Counted from the first letter of the stretch, positions 52,934 to 62,558 are shown. The stretch is DNA of 64,000 nt from Methylocystis silviterrae (GCF_013350005.1 NZ_JABVWW010000006.1:1-64000), one strand, 5' to 3'. Program-made: numbers and translations. The notes: a model not told the origin generated them from the sequence alone.

Positions 52934-53613
52934 GCTTCAGCCCATGTTCGGATCAGATTGTGATAAACGCCCGACAATTTGACGCAGGCGGGATCGCCGG
53001 CGCCGAGCCGAGTCGTCAGGGATTGGATGGCCTGGTCAAGATCGAAAAGCAAAGCGCGCGCCACATTGTCTCGAATCATGCTCTGCATCCAAAAAAACGA
53101 GGCGATGCGCTCGCCGCGTGTGACTCCATTGACGAGATGAAGACTCGTCGAAGGATAAAGCACGAGATCGCCTGCCGGAAGTTTCATTTCCTGCTGCCCG
53201 ACCCGATCCTCGATCACAAGCTCGCCGCCGTCATACTCGTCCGCCTCCGAGAGAAACAGCGTGCAAGAAAGATCCGTGCGAATGCGTATCGGCGTCCCGG
53301 GAATGCCGCGGATCGCATTGTCGACGTGCAATCCAAAATTGTGCCCAACGCCATAGCGATTGAAGAGCGGCGGAAAAATCTTGTGCGGCAGCGCCGCTGA
53401 GACGAACATCGACGACTGCGCAAGCGCCTCGAGCACATATTCGCCAAGTTCGCGCGCGACGTCGCCGGCTTGCGGCAGTTGAAGATTATTCTTCACCAGA
53501 GAGGACTGCGAACCGGCGGTCGCGCGGCCATCCTCCCACGCCGCCCGGTCCATGGCCGTGCGAAAAAGGGCCACCTGCTGCTTGGAAAGAACTTCGGGTA
53601 TGCAAATAAGCAT
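52930..53613 (-). CDS. PKHD-type Fe(II)/2-oxoglutarate hydroxylase 1 (PiuC-like)
   Basis: 227 residues from the ATG at 53613. Oxygenase fold with H-x-D in LHVDNAIRG, the distal His in [15 protein letters not shown] and the 2-oxoglutarate Arg, all intact. PiuC-type proteins are encoded next to siderophore receptors and are thought to act on iron-uptake ligands. Paralog of the next gene (LFNRYGVG and GGELVIED shared). Coupled to exbB. Confidence 0.92.
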   Translation of the reverse strand: MLICIPEVLSKQQVALFRTAMDRAAWEDGRATAGSQSSLVKNNLQLPQAGDVARELGEYVLEALAQSSMFVSAALPHKIFPPLFNRYGVGHNFGLHVDNAIRGIPGTPIRIRTDLSCTLFLSEADEYDGGELVIEDRVGQQEMKLPAGDLVLYPSTSLHLVNGVTRGERIASFFWMQSMIRDNVARALLFDLDQAIQSLTTRLGAGDPACVKLSGVYHNLIRTWAEA

Positions 53614-53618
53614 CAGCG

Positions 53619-54302
53619 CTATGCTTCCCCCCAGTAGCGGATGAGATTGTGGTAGACGGTCACCAGCTTGCGCAGATCCGGATCGTCTGCGCCCACACGC
53701 GGCGCGAGTTCCTGTATCGATTCGTCGAGATCGCAAACGAGGCTGCGCGCCTCGTCGGCGCGGATCATGCTTTGCAGCCACAAAAATGAGGCGAGACGTA
53801 GGCCGCTGGCGACAGGCGTCACCATATGCAGACTGCCGGCCGAATATAGAATGAGATCGCCCGCCGGCGGCTTGAAGCGCCTTGAACCATAGATGTCTTC
53901 AACGATCAGTTCGCCGCCCTCATATTCGTCGGGATCAGAAAGAAGCACAGTCGCGGCGAGGTCGACGCGGATACGCGCGCCGGTCATGGCGTCGCCGCGT
54001 ATGGCATTGTCGACATGCGGATCGAAATGGTCGCCGACGCCGTAGCGGTTGAACAATGGCGGATAGATGCGCAGCGGCACCGCCGTTGAAACAAAAGCGG
54101 GATTGGCGAGGAGCGACGAGAGCAGCCGCTTGCCGAGCGCGCGCGAGATTTCAGAGTCGGGCGGAAGTTGCTCGTTGCGCTTCGCTTCGCCAGCGTTCGC
54201 CCCGGCGGTGGAGGCGCCGTCCTCCCACGTCGCCTGCGCCATCGCCTCACGAAGGACGTTGACACCCTGTCTGTCGAGCGCGCCTTGTATGTGAGCAAGC
54301 AT
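53619..54302 (-). CDS. PKHD-type Fe(II)/2-oxoglutarate hydroxylase 2 (PiuC-like)
   Basis: 227 residues, tandem paralog of hydroxylase 1 at 5 bases spacing. The metal and cosubstrate residues are again present ([24 protein letters not shown]). Roughly half of the residues are identical by eye. Two PiuC-like enzymes for one receptor are unusual and may reflect two substrates. Starts 11 bases after the TonB-dependent receptor. Confidence 0.92.
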   Translation of the reverse strand: MLAHIQGALDRQGVNVLREAMAQATWEDGASTAGANAGEAKRNEQLPPDSEISRALGKRLLSSLLANPAFVSTAVPLRIYPPLFNRYGVGDHFDPHVDNAIRGDAMTGARIRVDLAATVLLSDPDEYEGGELIVEDIYGSRRFKPPAGDLILYSAGSLHMVTPVASGLRLASFLWLQSMIRADEARSLVCDLDESIQELAPRVGADDPDLRKLVTVYHNLIRYWGEA

Positions 54303-54313
54303 CGATACGGCTC

Positions 54314-56833
54314 CTAGAACAAGACGCGCGTTTCGAGATAGACGGACCGGCCGGGCGACATCTGCGCGAAGGGCGTCGCCGTCTGATAGAAGGCGTCATA
54401 GATCGTGCGGTCGAAGAGATTGTTGACCGAGAACTTCATCGTGATGTTAGGGCCGATCTTCGCCTCCGCAAAAATATCGAAGCGCCAGTAAGAAGGCAGG
54501 ATCGTCGGAACGTTCAAAAAAGGATTGGCGGCGGTCGGCGCCGGCAGTCCATATCTGTTGAACGCTGTGCCGCCATTGGCGACAATATTGTTGCCGCCAT
54601 AGATCCTGGAACGATAAATGGCCTGGCCGCCGAATTCGAGCGTGTTCGGAGCGAGGCCGATTAGTTCGCCGAATTTGTACTTCGACAGCAGGCTGAAGGA
54701 CTCATGCGCGATATTGGCGAGTTGAAGACCGATATTCGTTCGCGCGTAGGAGCTGGTCACCCGCGAGTCCATCACCACGATGCCGCCAAGGACCATCCAC
54801 TTATCCGTGATATTGCCCGCAACCTCTAGGTCGACGCCCTGGACGTAATAGGACGCGTTGCCGGTGGTGACGCCGGAGTTCACTTCTCTCGCACCACTCA
54901 CATCCGTCTTGAAGAAGGCGGCTGTCGCGAGCAGATGCCTGTCGAACAGCTCCCATTTCAGACCGACCTCCGCCGCCTTGTTGAGTTGCGGAGCAAAGAT
55001 TTGCGACGCCGTGTTCAAGCCGCCGTAATTCGCCGCGCCGCCGTCAAGCTCGGCTCCGACGGGCGTCGCCGAGGTGGCGTAGGCGGCGTAGGCGCTGACG
55101 TTCGGCAGCGGCTTGAAGACGACGCCGGCGTTCCAATTGAACAGACCTGAATGGTTCTGAGCGAATGTCGAAAGGGTCTCCGTGCGGCTCGTGATGTTGT
55201 AATCGTCAAAGCGCGCGCCGCCATTCACGATCACGACGTCCTGATAGTTCGCGGTTTCGATCAGATAGCCCGACTTCGTATCGACCGCGATCCGTGTCGG
55301 ATTGGTATTGCGGTAGGGCGTATTCAGGAACGGCAGATAGGTGCATGGGAGATAGAGGTTACAGGTCACGTTATTGCCGGTGGGAAGCCCGTTCAACTCG
55401 GAGGCGAGTCCCTGATAATTGGTGCGCGTTACGCCTTCGCGGGCGAATTCCACGCCGGCGACGAGCGCATGCTTGACGGGGCCGGTTTCGACTTTAAGCG
55501 TCGCCTCCGTCTGGTTGTCGAGCGTGTTCACCACCTGGTAGCGGCTTTGCGCGCCGATTCTCACCGTCGAAGCGAAAAGATCCGCACTCCCCGTCAGCGA
55601 TCCGATATAGTCCAGAAGCGAGCGGCTCTGCCGGAACCGATTGTCGAATACGAGATTGTCGTTGTAGTGATAGTGGGCGGTGAATGTGCCGAAATTCTGC
55701 ATCGCAACTTGGAAATCGCGATCAAGGAAGCCATACCAGTTGGAGCGCGGCGTAACGCCTTCGGGGAACGGCCGGTTCCAGACCCGGTTGTATGGCACGC
55801 CGAAGTCCGGCAAGCCATTCTGATAGACATGCGTGTATTGAGCGGTCAGCGTCAGGTCCTCGAGCGGCTTGAACACCACCGAGCCGGCGACGCCGTCGCG
55901 ATAGTCGGTGACAAAGCTGCGGCCGGCGACATTCGAGTCGTGATAAAGCGCGTTGACGCGCACCGCGAGGATCGGGCTGATCACTTTGTTGACGTCAGCT
56001 GTCACCCGCTTCATGTGGTCGGAAAAGCCGCCAATCGCTTTCAGTTCGACGAAATCGCGGTCGGTCGCTTGTTTCGTTACGATGTTGATCGCACCGCCCG
56101 CAGTGCCACGACCGGCGAATGTCGATCCCGGTCCGCGCAGAATTTCGACCTGCTCGGTATAGAAGTTCTCACGAATGCTGACGCCAGGATCGCGCACGCC
56201 GTCGACGAAGATGTCGTTGCGAACGTCGAAGCCGCGAATGAAGAAGCGATCGCCGAAGGCGTTGCCGCCTTCGCCCGTCCCCAGCGTCACGCCCGCCGTG
56301 CTGCGACCGATTTCACGCAGCGTGAAGGCGTTCTTGTCGTCGAGCACTTCCTTGGTGAGCACCGTGATCGTGCGCGGCGTGTTGAGCACCGGCTCGGTGA
56401 ATTTCGGCGAAGACAGGCGATCGACCTTATAGGGCGCGACCGGATCGGCGTAAGGATTGGCGTTGGGCGCCGTAGCGAAGACCGGAAGGCCTCCGCCCCC
56501 CGCGCCTTGGCCGCCGGCGCTTGAAGCGCCCGGCGCGCCGCGCCGCTGCCCCGAGGCCTGATTGGCGGCCGCATGACGCGCCAGTTGCGGCTGAGCGGCG
56601 GCGATGGGCTTGGGTTTCGCCGGCGCCGCCGCGCGCGGCTTCTCCTGCGGCGCATCGACTTTAACGGGCGGCAGCGTCGTCGAAGCGGACTGCGCTAAAG
56701 CCGATGCGCTGACGCTCGACGCAAGCGCCGCAGCAACGCTGAGCGCCTTCACCGACGTCAGATCTCCAGCACGAGTCCGCGGAAGCGACTGAGTCAGCAT
56801 TCGTAGAGAAAGTGGAGATTTCACGTCGCTCAT
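54314..56833 (-). CDS. TonB-dependent siderophore receptor (Fiu/CirA-like)
   Basis: 839 residues. An N-terminal signal-type region ([21 protein letters not shown]), a Pro/Ala-rich linker, a plug domain ([36 protein letters not shown], about residues 155-190, and [27 protein letters not shown]) and a 22-strand-type barrel ending in the aromatic YLETRVLF. Iron-siderophore uptake is the likely role; with PiuC-like enzymes it resembles Fiu-type catecholate receptors. It heads the iron operon. The ~480-base region upstream is shared with the pseudo-receiver 2 gene. Confidence 0.93.
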   Translation of the reverse strand: MSDVKSPLSLRMLTQSLPRTRAGDLTSVKALSVAAALASSVSASALAQSASTTLPPVKVDAPQEKPRAAAPAKPKPIAAAQPQLARHAAANQASGQRRGAPGASSAGGQGAGGGGLPVFATAPNANPYADPVAPYKVDRLSSPKFTEPVLNTPRTITVLTKEVLDDKNAFTLREIGRSTAGVTLGTGEGGNAFGDRFFIRGFDVRNDIFVDGVRDPGVSIRENFYTEQVEILRGPGSTFAGRGTAGGAINIVTKQATDRDFVELKAIGGFSDHMKRVTADVNKVISPILAVRVNALYHDSNVAGRSFVTDYRDGVAGSVVFKPLEDLTLTAQYTHVYQNGLPDFGVPYNRVWNRPFPEGVTPRSNWYGFLDRDFQVAMQNFGTFTAHYHYNDNLVFDNRFRQSRSLLDYIGSLTGSADLFASTVRIGAQSRYQVVNTLDNQTEATLKVETGPVKHALVAGVEFAREGVTRTNYQGLASELNGLPTGNNVTCNLYLPCTYLPFLNTPYRNTNPTRIAVDTKSGYLIETANYQDVVIVNGGARFDDYNITSRTETLSTFAQNHSGLFNWNAGVVFKPLPNVSAYAAYATSATPVGAELDGGAANYGGLNTASQIFAPQLNKAAEVGLKWELFDRHLLATAAFFKTDVSGAREVNSGVTTGNASYYVQGVDLEVAGNITDKWMVLGGIVVMDSRVTSSYARTNIGLQLANIAHESFSLLSKYKFGELIGLAPNTLEFGGQAIYRSRIYGGNNIVANGGTAFNRYGLPAPTAANPFLNVPTILPSYWRFDIFAEAKIGPNITMKFSVNNLFDRTIYDAFYQTATPFAQMSPGRSVYLETRVLF

Positions 56834-57017
56834 CGGGGAACCGCCAAGGGGGGTTATGCGTTGTCTACTTTCGCGTGGTGCGAAGAAGTTGATCGAAGCT
56901 AAATTTGGCGGTGATCGCGGTCAACAGTCGAAACGTTTGAATGGAAGTATTGTAATCTGTATAGTTTCAGACACATACAACAATTTTTTTGGCGATTGTT
57001 GTCATTCCGCCACACGT

Positions 57018-57048
57018 CTAGTTTGGAACCGCTTTAATTCCAAACTAG
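57018..57048. repeat. Perfect 11-bp inverted repeat (possible operator)
   Basis: CTAGTTTGGAA and TTCCAAACTAG flank the 9-base spacer CCGCTTTAA. Not followed by a U-run on either strand, so an operator for an unknown regulator is more likely than a terminator. Confidence 0.65.
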
Positions 57049-57264
57049 GTGGCGCTACTTTGACAGAGAATATTATGTTCGTTGCGCCGAAAGGCGCAGA
57101 GGGTCGCGCTGTGAAGTGCGGCGGTAGGGTTCGTCGGTTTGGCTGATCTGGCCGTTGGCGTGAGCCCGCCAAATTTGAGCGGCCCATGCCGCAGACAGCT
57201 GTGCGACGGCCGCCATCCCGTTGGGAAGCCATGGCGATCGCGCCGCTTCGCAGCGCTCCGCATG

Positions 57265-57280
57265 CGGCACGCAACTTGCT
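57265..57280 (+). promoter_or_regulatory. Sigma-54 promoter for pseudo-receiver 2
   Basis: CGGCACGCAACTTGCT, 15 of 16 positions. Predicted start ~57291 and the ATG at 57317. Confidence 0.85.
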
Positions 57281-57316
57281 TTCAGCATCGTGAGTCAATC
57301 ACCGCGCGAGGCTGCC

Positions 57317-57754
57317 ATGCAGATCGGCGTAAAGGTGGCGAAAGCCATCGAACGCAGGCGCGTTTTTGTCGTGGACGACAATGAAACCTTTCGCGCGGCG
57401 ATCGAGTTCATGCTCCACGACGAATATGAGGCGCATGAACTCGCGAGCGCGACCGAAACGCTCGCAAAGGCGGAGCAAATAAGGCCGGACTTGCTGATGC
57501 TTGCCGAGGGCGTCATCCGCGTCAACGGCTTGGATCTCATTCAGGAGTTTCTGGCGCGCGTTCCCGAAACCAAAATCATCGTCATCGTCGATCAGATTTC
57601 CAGCGGATTCGGCCAGGAGTGCGTCGCTGAGGGCGCGCACGGCTTTCTGGCGAAGCCGCTGCGGGTTGAGCTGCTGCGCGATAAGGTCGACGCGCTGCTG
57701 AACGCCAGGAAAAAGGCCGTCACAATGCCGCGGGCCGTTCTGAACATGCGTTAG
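57317..57754 (+). CDS. Receiver-domain protein lacking the phospho-acceptor Asp (pseudo-receiver 2)
   Basis: 145 residues from the ATG at 57317, downstream of the sigma-54 promoter. Paralog of the protein at 1224-1655: both open MQIG, then AKA, R-RRVFV and share FMLHDE and HE-AS. The acidic pair D20-D21 and the Lys in LAKPL (K113) remain, but the phospho-acceptor position is Ala (PDLLMLA, A63). A short basic C-terminal tail follows. It lies 44 bases before the truncated hemoglobin and may be co-expressed with it. Likely a non-phosphorylated signalling or adaptor domain. Confidence 0.82.
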   Translation: MQIGVKVAKAIERRRVFVVDDNETFRAAIEFMLHDEYEAHELASATETLAKAEQIRPDLLMLAEGVIRVNGLDLIQEFLARVPETKIIVIVDQISSGFGQECVAEGAHGFLAKPLRVELLRDKVDALLNARKKAVTMPRAVLNMR

Positions 57755-57798
57755 CGCCGAAACAGCCCGCATTCGAGGTTTATTGCAGGGAGGTCGCC

Positions 57799-58224
57799 AT
57801 GGAGCCCGCCATTCCGCCGATAGAGGACGGCGCCGAACGTGACAAGTTAGAGATCGCGATCGACGATTGCGTGCGTCGGTTCTACGCGAAGGGCGCCGAA
57901 GATCCGCTGTTGGCTCCGATCTTTGCGACGATCGACGGTCTCGACCAGCATATGGGGATCGTCGCGAATTTCTGGTCCAGGACCTTGCTCGGCACGGAGC
58001 GCTATCAGGGCCAGCCTTTCGCCGCGCATATCAATTTGCCGATCGAGCCTCAGCATTTTACGCGCTGGCTCGAACTCTTTAGCGAAAGCGCCAATGAAGC
58101 GCTGCCGAAGACGCAGGCCGAGCAGGCGATCGCCAAAGCCGCCCACATGACGCAATGTTTCCAGTCGGGGCTGTTTCCCTTCGTCGACGCCGATGGAAAG
58201 CCGTCGCGCGTTCCGGCGCAATAG
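57799..58224 (+). CDS. Group III truncated hemoglobin
   Basis: 141 residues with GGGAGGTCGCC before the ATG. Family signs: CVRRFYAKGAEDPLLAPIF, FWSRTLLGTERYQGQPFAAHINLPI, and HFTRWLELFSES, with the proximal His in AAHI or HFTRW as in other group III globins. Its role in bacteria is uncertain (ligand scavenging or redox). In a nif region it could protect against oxygen or NO. Probably in one unit with pseudo-receiver 2. Confidence 0.9.
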   Translation: MEPAIPPIEDGAERDKLEIAIDDCVRRFYAKGAEDPLLAPIFATIDGLDQHMGIVANFWSRTLLGTERYQGQPFAAHINLPIEPQHFTRWLELFSESANEALPKTQAEQAIAKAAHMTQCFQSGLFPFVDADGKPSRVPAQ

Positions 58225-58247
58225 CGTCCATCGGCCGTCCACGAGCG

Positions 58248-58454
58248 TTAGTCGACCGCGATCATCACATCCGACGACTTGATGACCGCTTTGACCTTGG
58301 ACCCTTCGCGGAGTCCAAGTTCCTCGACGGATTCGTTGGTGATTGAAGCTGTGACCGTCAAACCGTTGACGTCGATCGTCACATGCGCCGTGGTTGCGCC
58401 CTTCTGGATGTGCTTGACCGTCCCGGGAAGGCAGTTACGCGCGGAAATCTTCAT
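58248..58454 (-). CDS. mop: Molbindin (single Mop/TOBE domain), molybdate-binding
   Basis: 68 residues: one complete Mop domain, MKISARNCLPGTVKHIQKGATTAHVTI ... SITNESVEELGLREGSKVKAVIKSSDVMIAVD (here outlined only; the NESVEELGL and K-A-x-I-K-S-S-x-V signatures are diagnostic). Such proteins form hexamers that store molybdate in the cytoplasm and so support FeMo-co synthesis. AGGAGCCGACGGT upstream of the ATG. Confidence 0.93.
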   Translation of the reverse strand: MKISARNCLPGTVKHIQKGATTAHVTIDVNGLTVTASITNESVEELGLREGSKVKAVIKSSDVMIAVD

Positions 58455-59246
58455 ACCGTCGGCTCCTAAGAAAAGTGGTTATCGCTATGGCTTCCCCTCG
58501 ACGGCGCCCGACGTCGTTACGGCTGCGGCATAATAATCAGCCGCTCTAGCCGGGTTTCCTTCGATGAAAGGGGACTGCACGATCGCGTCTATATCATCGG
58601 CGACGCGCGCCGCATATCACACGCTTTCTGCATGAGCGACCAATAACTATTCAATCTTTTAGAAATCTAGGCAGCAGCGCGATCATGTCCTTCGCGTCGG
58701 ATCCGGCGTTCGCGGCGCCAGCTTCGACTGCATTGAAACACGGCGGCTTGCCGCCCCCGTGTCGCAACTCGTACAGATCGCTCGGCGTTCCCGGCCTTCC
58801 TTGGCCAAATCATCGAAGATTGCGCTCAATAGGTTGCGCCGCTCCGCGGTGGATCGGGAGTAATGAAAGCATCGAACGCGTTAACGGCGCCGTGGCGGCG
58901 AAATGCCGCATAAGGCACGGAAGCGCCTGCAATTCCGCTAACGGCTTGTTACGATGCGCGTGACGCTCAGCGCATCGCAAATCTTCGCGCCGGCGTCGGC
59001 AAGGCGACATCAATGTCGGTTGCGGCGAGAGTGCGGTTTGGATGGGGCCGGTCGCCGATCAATCGGGCGGCGGCGCCAGAGGAGACGGCAGAAGGCGCAA
59101 GAGTTGATCAAGCATGCGCGCCCAAGCCGATTTCCACGCAATTGCAGGCCGTTGTTTTCATGATGCTAAGGGCACAAGGGCGGCATGGCACGATGTTTGC
59201 GTCGAAACCTTTGAAAACACCCACGCATGTCGTGAGGCTAAAAAGT
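58455..59246. other. Intergenic region between molbindin and nifA 2
   Basis: About 790 bases with no supported gene: short frames here lack ribosome sites and codon structure. It contains the nifA 2 sigma-54 promoter (59186) and a lone TGT-N10-ACA at 58760-58775, which is more than 400 bp from the promoter and so doubtful. Confidence 0.6.
59186..59201 (+). promoter_or_regulatory. Sigma-54 promoter of nifA 2
   Basis: TGGCACGATGTTTGCG, 15 of 16 positions. Predicted start ~59213, 34 bases before the chosen ATG at 59247, which has GAGG upstream. This defines the start of nifA 2. Confidence 0.85.
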
Positions 59247-60998
59247 ATGGGTTTGCAGCTGGCAGGCGGCGCGTGCGCGCCGAAGGCGCGCGAATTCGAT
59301 GTGAGAGACACTGCTCTCGTCGGCATCTACGAAATATCGAAGCTCCTGGCGTCGCCAAACCGTCTGGAAACCACGCTTGCGGGCGTGCTGGCGCTGCTTT
59401 CGAGCTTTCTTGATATGCGCCATGGCTTGGTCGCGCTGCTTGACGCGGCGGGCGGGCCCGAGGTCGTGGTTGGGTCGGGCTGGAGCGAAGATTCCGCTAA
59501 GCGTTTCTTCGACCGGCTGCCCGAACGCGCCGTGGGGCAGATCGTCGCGACGAAAATGCCGCTCGTCGTCGAGAACGTCGCAGCCTCACCGCTCTTCCAA
59601 GGCTCCGACTTTTCCGAATGGGGACCGACCGACGGCCGGCCTTTCTCACTGATCGGCGTCCCTATCAAGGAGGGCGACGCCGTTGTCGGCACGCTGACCG
59701 TGGATCGCGTCTACGACGATCGTTCGGTGACGCTGTTCGACCATGACGTGCGCTTCCTGACGATGATCGCCAATCTCGTCGGCCAGACCCTTCGACTGCA
59801 CAAGCTCATCGCACGCGACCGTGAACGTTTGATGCAGGAAAAAGCCTGGCTCGAAAAAGGCGACCGCCTTCCGCAGATTGAAGCCAAGATCAGCGGAATC
59901 AACGGCGTTGTCGGCAACAGCCCGGCGCTGCGCGCGGTGATCGATAAGATTCGCGTCGTCGCCAAGGCCAAGTCCACCGTCCTTCTGCGCGGCGAATCGG
60001 GCACCGGCAAGGAGCTGTTCGCCGCGGCGATACACAATCTCTCGCCGCGCCGTTCAAAACCCTTCATCAAGCTGAATTGCGCGGCTCTCCCCGAGAGCGT
60101 GCTGGAGTCGGAGCTCTTCGGCCATGAGCGCGGCGCTTTCACCGGCGCAGTGAACATGCGCAAGGGCCGCTTCGAACTGGCTGACGGCGGCACATTGTTT
60201 CTGGACGAAATCGGCGAAATCACGCCGGCGTTTCAGGCTAAGCTGCTGCGCGTTTTACAGGAAGGCGAATTCGAACGGGTGGGCGGCACGCGTACGCAGA
60301 AGGTCGACGTTCGACTCGTGTGCGCGACGAACAAAAATCTCGAAGAGGCGGTCAAGCGCAATGAATTTCGCGCCGATTTGTACTATCGCATCAGCGTCGT
60401 GCCCATTTTCGTGCCGCCGCTGCGCGACCGCAAGGGCGATCTCGAACCTCTCGCCAACGAATTTCTGCGTCGCTTCAACGCGGAGCAAGGCGGACGGCTG
60501 AGCTTTTCCGAGTCGGCCCTGCATGTGCTCACCGCCTGCGCCTTTCCGGGCAACATCCGAGAGCTGGAAAACTGCGTGTTTCGGACGGCGACTTTGGCGC
60601 AAGGGAATGTCATCACCGACAAGGACTTCTCCTGTCGCAACGACGGATGTCTCTCTTCGGTGCTTTGGAGCGGCTCGCTGGAGCGTTCGGCGCCTCATGC
60701 GCCCGTCGCAATCTTGCCGACCCTGGCGCCGCCGCGCGACCGTCAGCCTGCGCCGCCGCCGCCACCGCCGATGACCACGAGTGAGCGCCCCCACGCCGAC
60801 TCTTCGCCCGAGACCTGTCCCGGCGCCGAAAATTGCACCGCCGTGGAGCGTGACGGGCCTTCCGATCGCGAACGATTGGTCGATGCCATGGAGCGCGCGG
60901 GATGGGTCAAGGCGAAGGCGGCCCGGCTGCTTGGACTAACCCCTCGTCAGATCGGTTACGCGCTGCAAAAACATGGCGTCGAAGTAAAGAAGTTCTGA
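59247..60998 (+). CDS. nifA: NifA 2, second sigma-54-dependent nif activator
   Basis: 583 residues from the ATG at 59247, chosen because the sigma-54 promoter lies just upstream; longer starts at 59160 or 59193 would lie before or within that promoter. GAF domain (~25-190), AAA+ domain with Walker [15 protein letters not shown] loop, Walker B region GGTLFLDEIGEI, then a linker with Cys-X4-Cys (CRNDGC), a Pro-rich stretch (P-rich run near residue 505) and a C-terminal helix-turn-helix ([19 protein letters not shown]). Close paralog of nifA 1. The Pro-rich linker with an additional Cys pair (ETCPGAENCTAV) is peculiar to this copy. Confidence 0.94.
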   Translation: MGLQLAGGACAPKAREFDVRDTALVGIYEISKLLASPNRLETTLAGVLALLSSFLDMRHGLVALLDAAGGPEVVVGSGWSEDSAKRFFDRLPERAVGQIVATKMPLVVENVAASPLFQGSDFSEWGPTDGRPFSLIGVPIKEGDAVVGTLTVDRVYDDRSVTLFDHDVRFLTMIANLVGQTLRLHKLIARDRERLMQEKAWLEKGDRLPQIEAKISGINGVVGNSPALRAVIDKIRVVAKAKSTVLLRGESGTGKELFAAAIHNLSPRRSKPFIKLNCAALPESVLESELFGHERGAFTGAVNMRKGRFELADGGTLFLDEIGEITPAFQAKLLRVLQEGEFERVGGTRTQKVDVRLVCATNKNLEEAVKRNEFRADLYYRISVVPIFVPPLRDRKGDLEPLANEFLRRFNAEQGGRLSFSESALHVLTACAFPGNIRELENCVFRTATLAQGNVITDKDFSCRNDGCLSSVLWSGSLERSAPHAPVAILPTLAPPRDRQPAPPPPPPMTTSERPHADSSPETCPGAENCTAVERDGPSDRERLVDAMERAGWVKAKAARLLGLTPRQIGYALQKHGVEVKKF

Positions 60999-61227
60999 GC
61001 GCTTCAGCGCTGCCAGGACCTCGGCAATTTGCCTGAAAGGCGACAATCGTGGCGCCGCCGACCCGTTCATTGGACGCGCGAGCCGGCCTTAGTCGCGCTC
61101 GAAGCCGAACGCGGGGGCCGCGAATGCTACACGCATGCGCTCGAGACGACGCAGGATCCCCCGATCAGGCTTCGATGGCAGGCAAGACCGGCGCGGTCGC
61201 GCGCCAAAGCCGGCGCGCCTCGCCCTT

Positions 61228-61749
61228 TCAGCAGTCGCCTGCATCAATTGAAACGTCGGCGATCATCTCGCCCTTATTGTCCTTCAGCGAATATCGGATG
61301 ATGGCGCCGCTTGAGCGGTGATTGGGCATCGTCAGACACACGCGCTCCTGCAGCTGGGTCTTCAAATCGGCGAGCTTCTTGGCATTGCCGATTAGAGTTC
61401 TCGCCGCTTCATCGTCAACGATCGTATAGCTGTAATTGAAGGCGTTGCCCGGACCCGCAGTCGCTTTATCGAGACGAACGCCCTCGCTGACCATTTCTGG
61501 AAGCGTCGCGTTCACCTCTGCGGCTTCGCGCTCCAAAGCCAGCGAAAGAGGCTCCAGCGGCTCATCGACATTAAGGCTTTCCCGATATTGCCTCGCGAGA
61601 AGGAATGCCGTCGCCACGATAATAATCAGCGCGGCCGCTTCCCAGACTCCCATCCATGATTTCGTATCGCTCTCGTCCCTCACGGCGCCCTCGCTCCAAC
61701 CCGCGTCGATTTTGTCTCGACCCAGCTCGTTGCGCAAGACGGCGGCCAT
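61228..61749 (-). CDS. Membrane-anchored protein of unknown function
   Basis: 173 residues. One membrane helix (WEAAALIIIVATAFLLA, about 36-52) places the C-terminal ~115 residues outside the cytoplasm. That part ends with ERVCLTMPNHRSSGAIIRYSLKDNKGEMIADVSIDAGDC (about residues 135-173), where the two Cys residues could form a disulfide. This C-terminal layout is common in short exported proteins of unknown role. 9 bases after usg. Confidence 0.7.
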   Translation of the reverse strand: MAAVLRNELGRDKIDAGWSEGAVRDESDTKSWMGVWEAAALIIIVATAFLLARQYRESLNVDEPLEPLSLALEREAAEVNATLPEMVSEGVRLDKATAGPGNAFNYSYTIVDDEAARTLIGNAKKLADLKTQLQERVCLTMPNHRSSGAIIRYSLKDNKGEMIADVSIDAGDC

Positions 61750-61758
61750 ATTAGTTTT

Positions 61759-62028
61759 TCAGTGCACCTTGAATTCCTTGTCGAGGAGCTTCAACTCAGC
61801 CGGTTTGATGAGGTTCGAATGCGCGACGGTGACGGAATGCAGCGGGCCATCGAGGCTGCGCATCCAGAAATCGAGAAATTTGCGCAGCTTTGGAAACTCG
61901 GGATGAAGATCATATTCCTGCCAGATGTAGGATTGGATGATCTTCGGATAGTCCGGCAGACGATAGAGAATATTCGCCGTCGTCAGGCCGTAGCCTTGAA
62001 GCTGCAAACGGAAGCCGCTGGACGCCAT
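61759..62028 (-). CDS. Usg family protein
   Basis: 89 residues. Characteristic parts: LTTANILYRLPDYPKIIQSYIWQEYDLHPEFPKL (about 15-48) and FWMRSLDGPLHSVTVAHSNLI. Usg is a short conserved alphaproteobacterial protein whose function is not established. Followed at 9 bases by the membrane-anchored gene, in the same unit. Confidence 0.9.
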   Translation of the reverse strand: MASSGFRLQLQGYGLTTANILYRLPDYPKIIQSYIWQEYDLHPEFPKLRKFLDFWMRSLDGPLHSVTVAHSNLIKPAELKLLDKEFKVH

Positions 62029-62216
62029 GGCCTGCTCCTCGACGATCTGATTCCTTTCAGATTAGGAGCAAATCCTCGGAGCGCAAGCGCCGCGAGACGC
62101 AAAGGCCTGAAAAAACAATATGCTATCAGCAGACGTGCGTGAGTGCCAAAAATGCAGGGCTCAATGCCGGCGCAGCTCAGAGAAACTCTGCGTTCAGAAC
62201 GCAGGCAGAAAACAGC

Positions 62217-62240
62217 GGCGCCGTCGCAAGCGACGGCGCC
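62217..62240 (-). terminator. Terminator downstream of pqqA
   Basis: GGCGCCGTCGC and GCGACGGCGCC form a perfect 11-bp stem with an AA loop. On the minus strand it is followed by GCTGTTTTCTG, a short U-run. Confidence 0.7.
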
Positions 62241-62322
62241 AGCTCAGTCTACTCGGTCAACCAGGCGCGGCCTGCTACATCAGGTTAGGCGAGCCCGATA
62301 CCGAACCGGCGCGACAGGCTGA

Positions 62323-62400
62323 TCAGATCTCAGCCGATTCGTAGCTGGTGATTTCCATACCGACGCAGATTTCGACGATGATCGGTTGTGACCAGGCCAT
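62323..62400 (-). CDS. pqqA: PqqA, PQQ precursor peptide
   Basis: 25 residues: MAWSQPIIVEICVGMEITSY followed by ESAEI. The Glu and Tyr that are fused to make pyrroloquinoline quinone are E16 and Y20 (E-x3-Y). The sequence type matches PqqA of methylotrophic Hyphomicrobiales. It has a very good ribosome site (GGAGGAGCAACGCC) and its own terminator. No pqqB, C, D or E is adjacent, so it is a stand-alone precursor copy. PQQ serves methanol dehydrogenase, which supports a methylotrophic host. Confidence 0.93.
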   Translation of the reverse strand: MAWSQPIIVEICVGMEITSYESAEI

Positions 62401-62558
62401 GGCGTTGCTCCTCCAATTTACGTAGTCCGCCCGACACGACGGCTCCGGTAGAGAATAATGAAGGGCGGGTATCGTTACACCTTCAAAATTTCGTCATCCA
62501 CGCTTCCAAAATTTCCCGCTCCAGACGGGCGTCGGGCGCATATGCTCCTTGCCTCAAA

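Larger units (their letters stand above)
56834..57316. other. Divergent intergenic region between the iron operon and pseudo-receiver 2
   Basis: AT-rich for this genome. It contains a TGT-N10-ACA sequence at 56958-56973 (TGTATAGTTTCAGACA, ~290 bp from the sigma-54 promoter and thus uncertain), a perfect inverted repeat at 57018-57048, and the sigma-54 promoter at 57265. No gene seen. Confidence 0.6.

Noticed and set aside
58760-58775. TGT-N10-ACA sequence (TGTCGCAACTCGTACA) before nifA 2
   Set aside because: More than 400 bp from the sigma-54 promoter. About a dozen such matches are expected by chance in 64 kb, so it is not claimed as functional.
58685-58963. 92-residue plus-strand frame in the gap before nifA 2
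   Set aside because: No ribosome site, Arg/Ser/Pro-rich composition and no domain; likely non-coding.
61029-61321. Two overlapping 90-residue frames after nifA 2
   Set aside because: Arg-rich, overlapping each other and the antisense membrane-protein gene; not supported.
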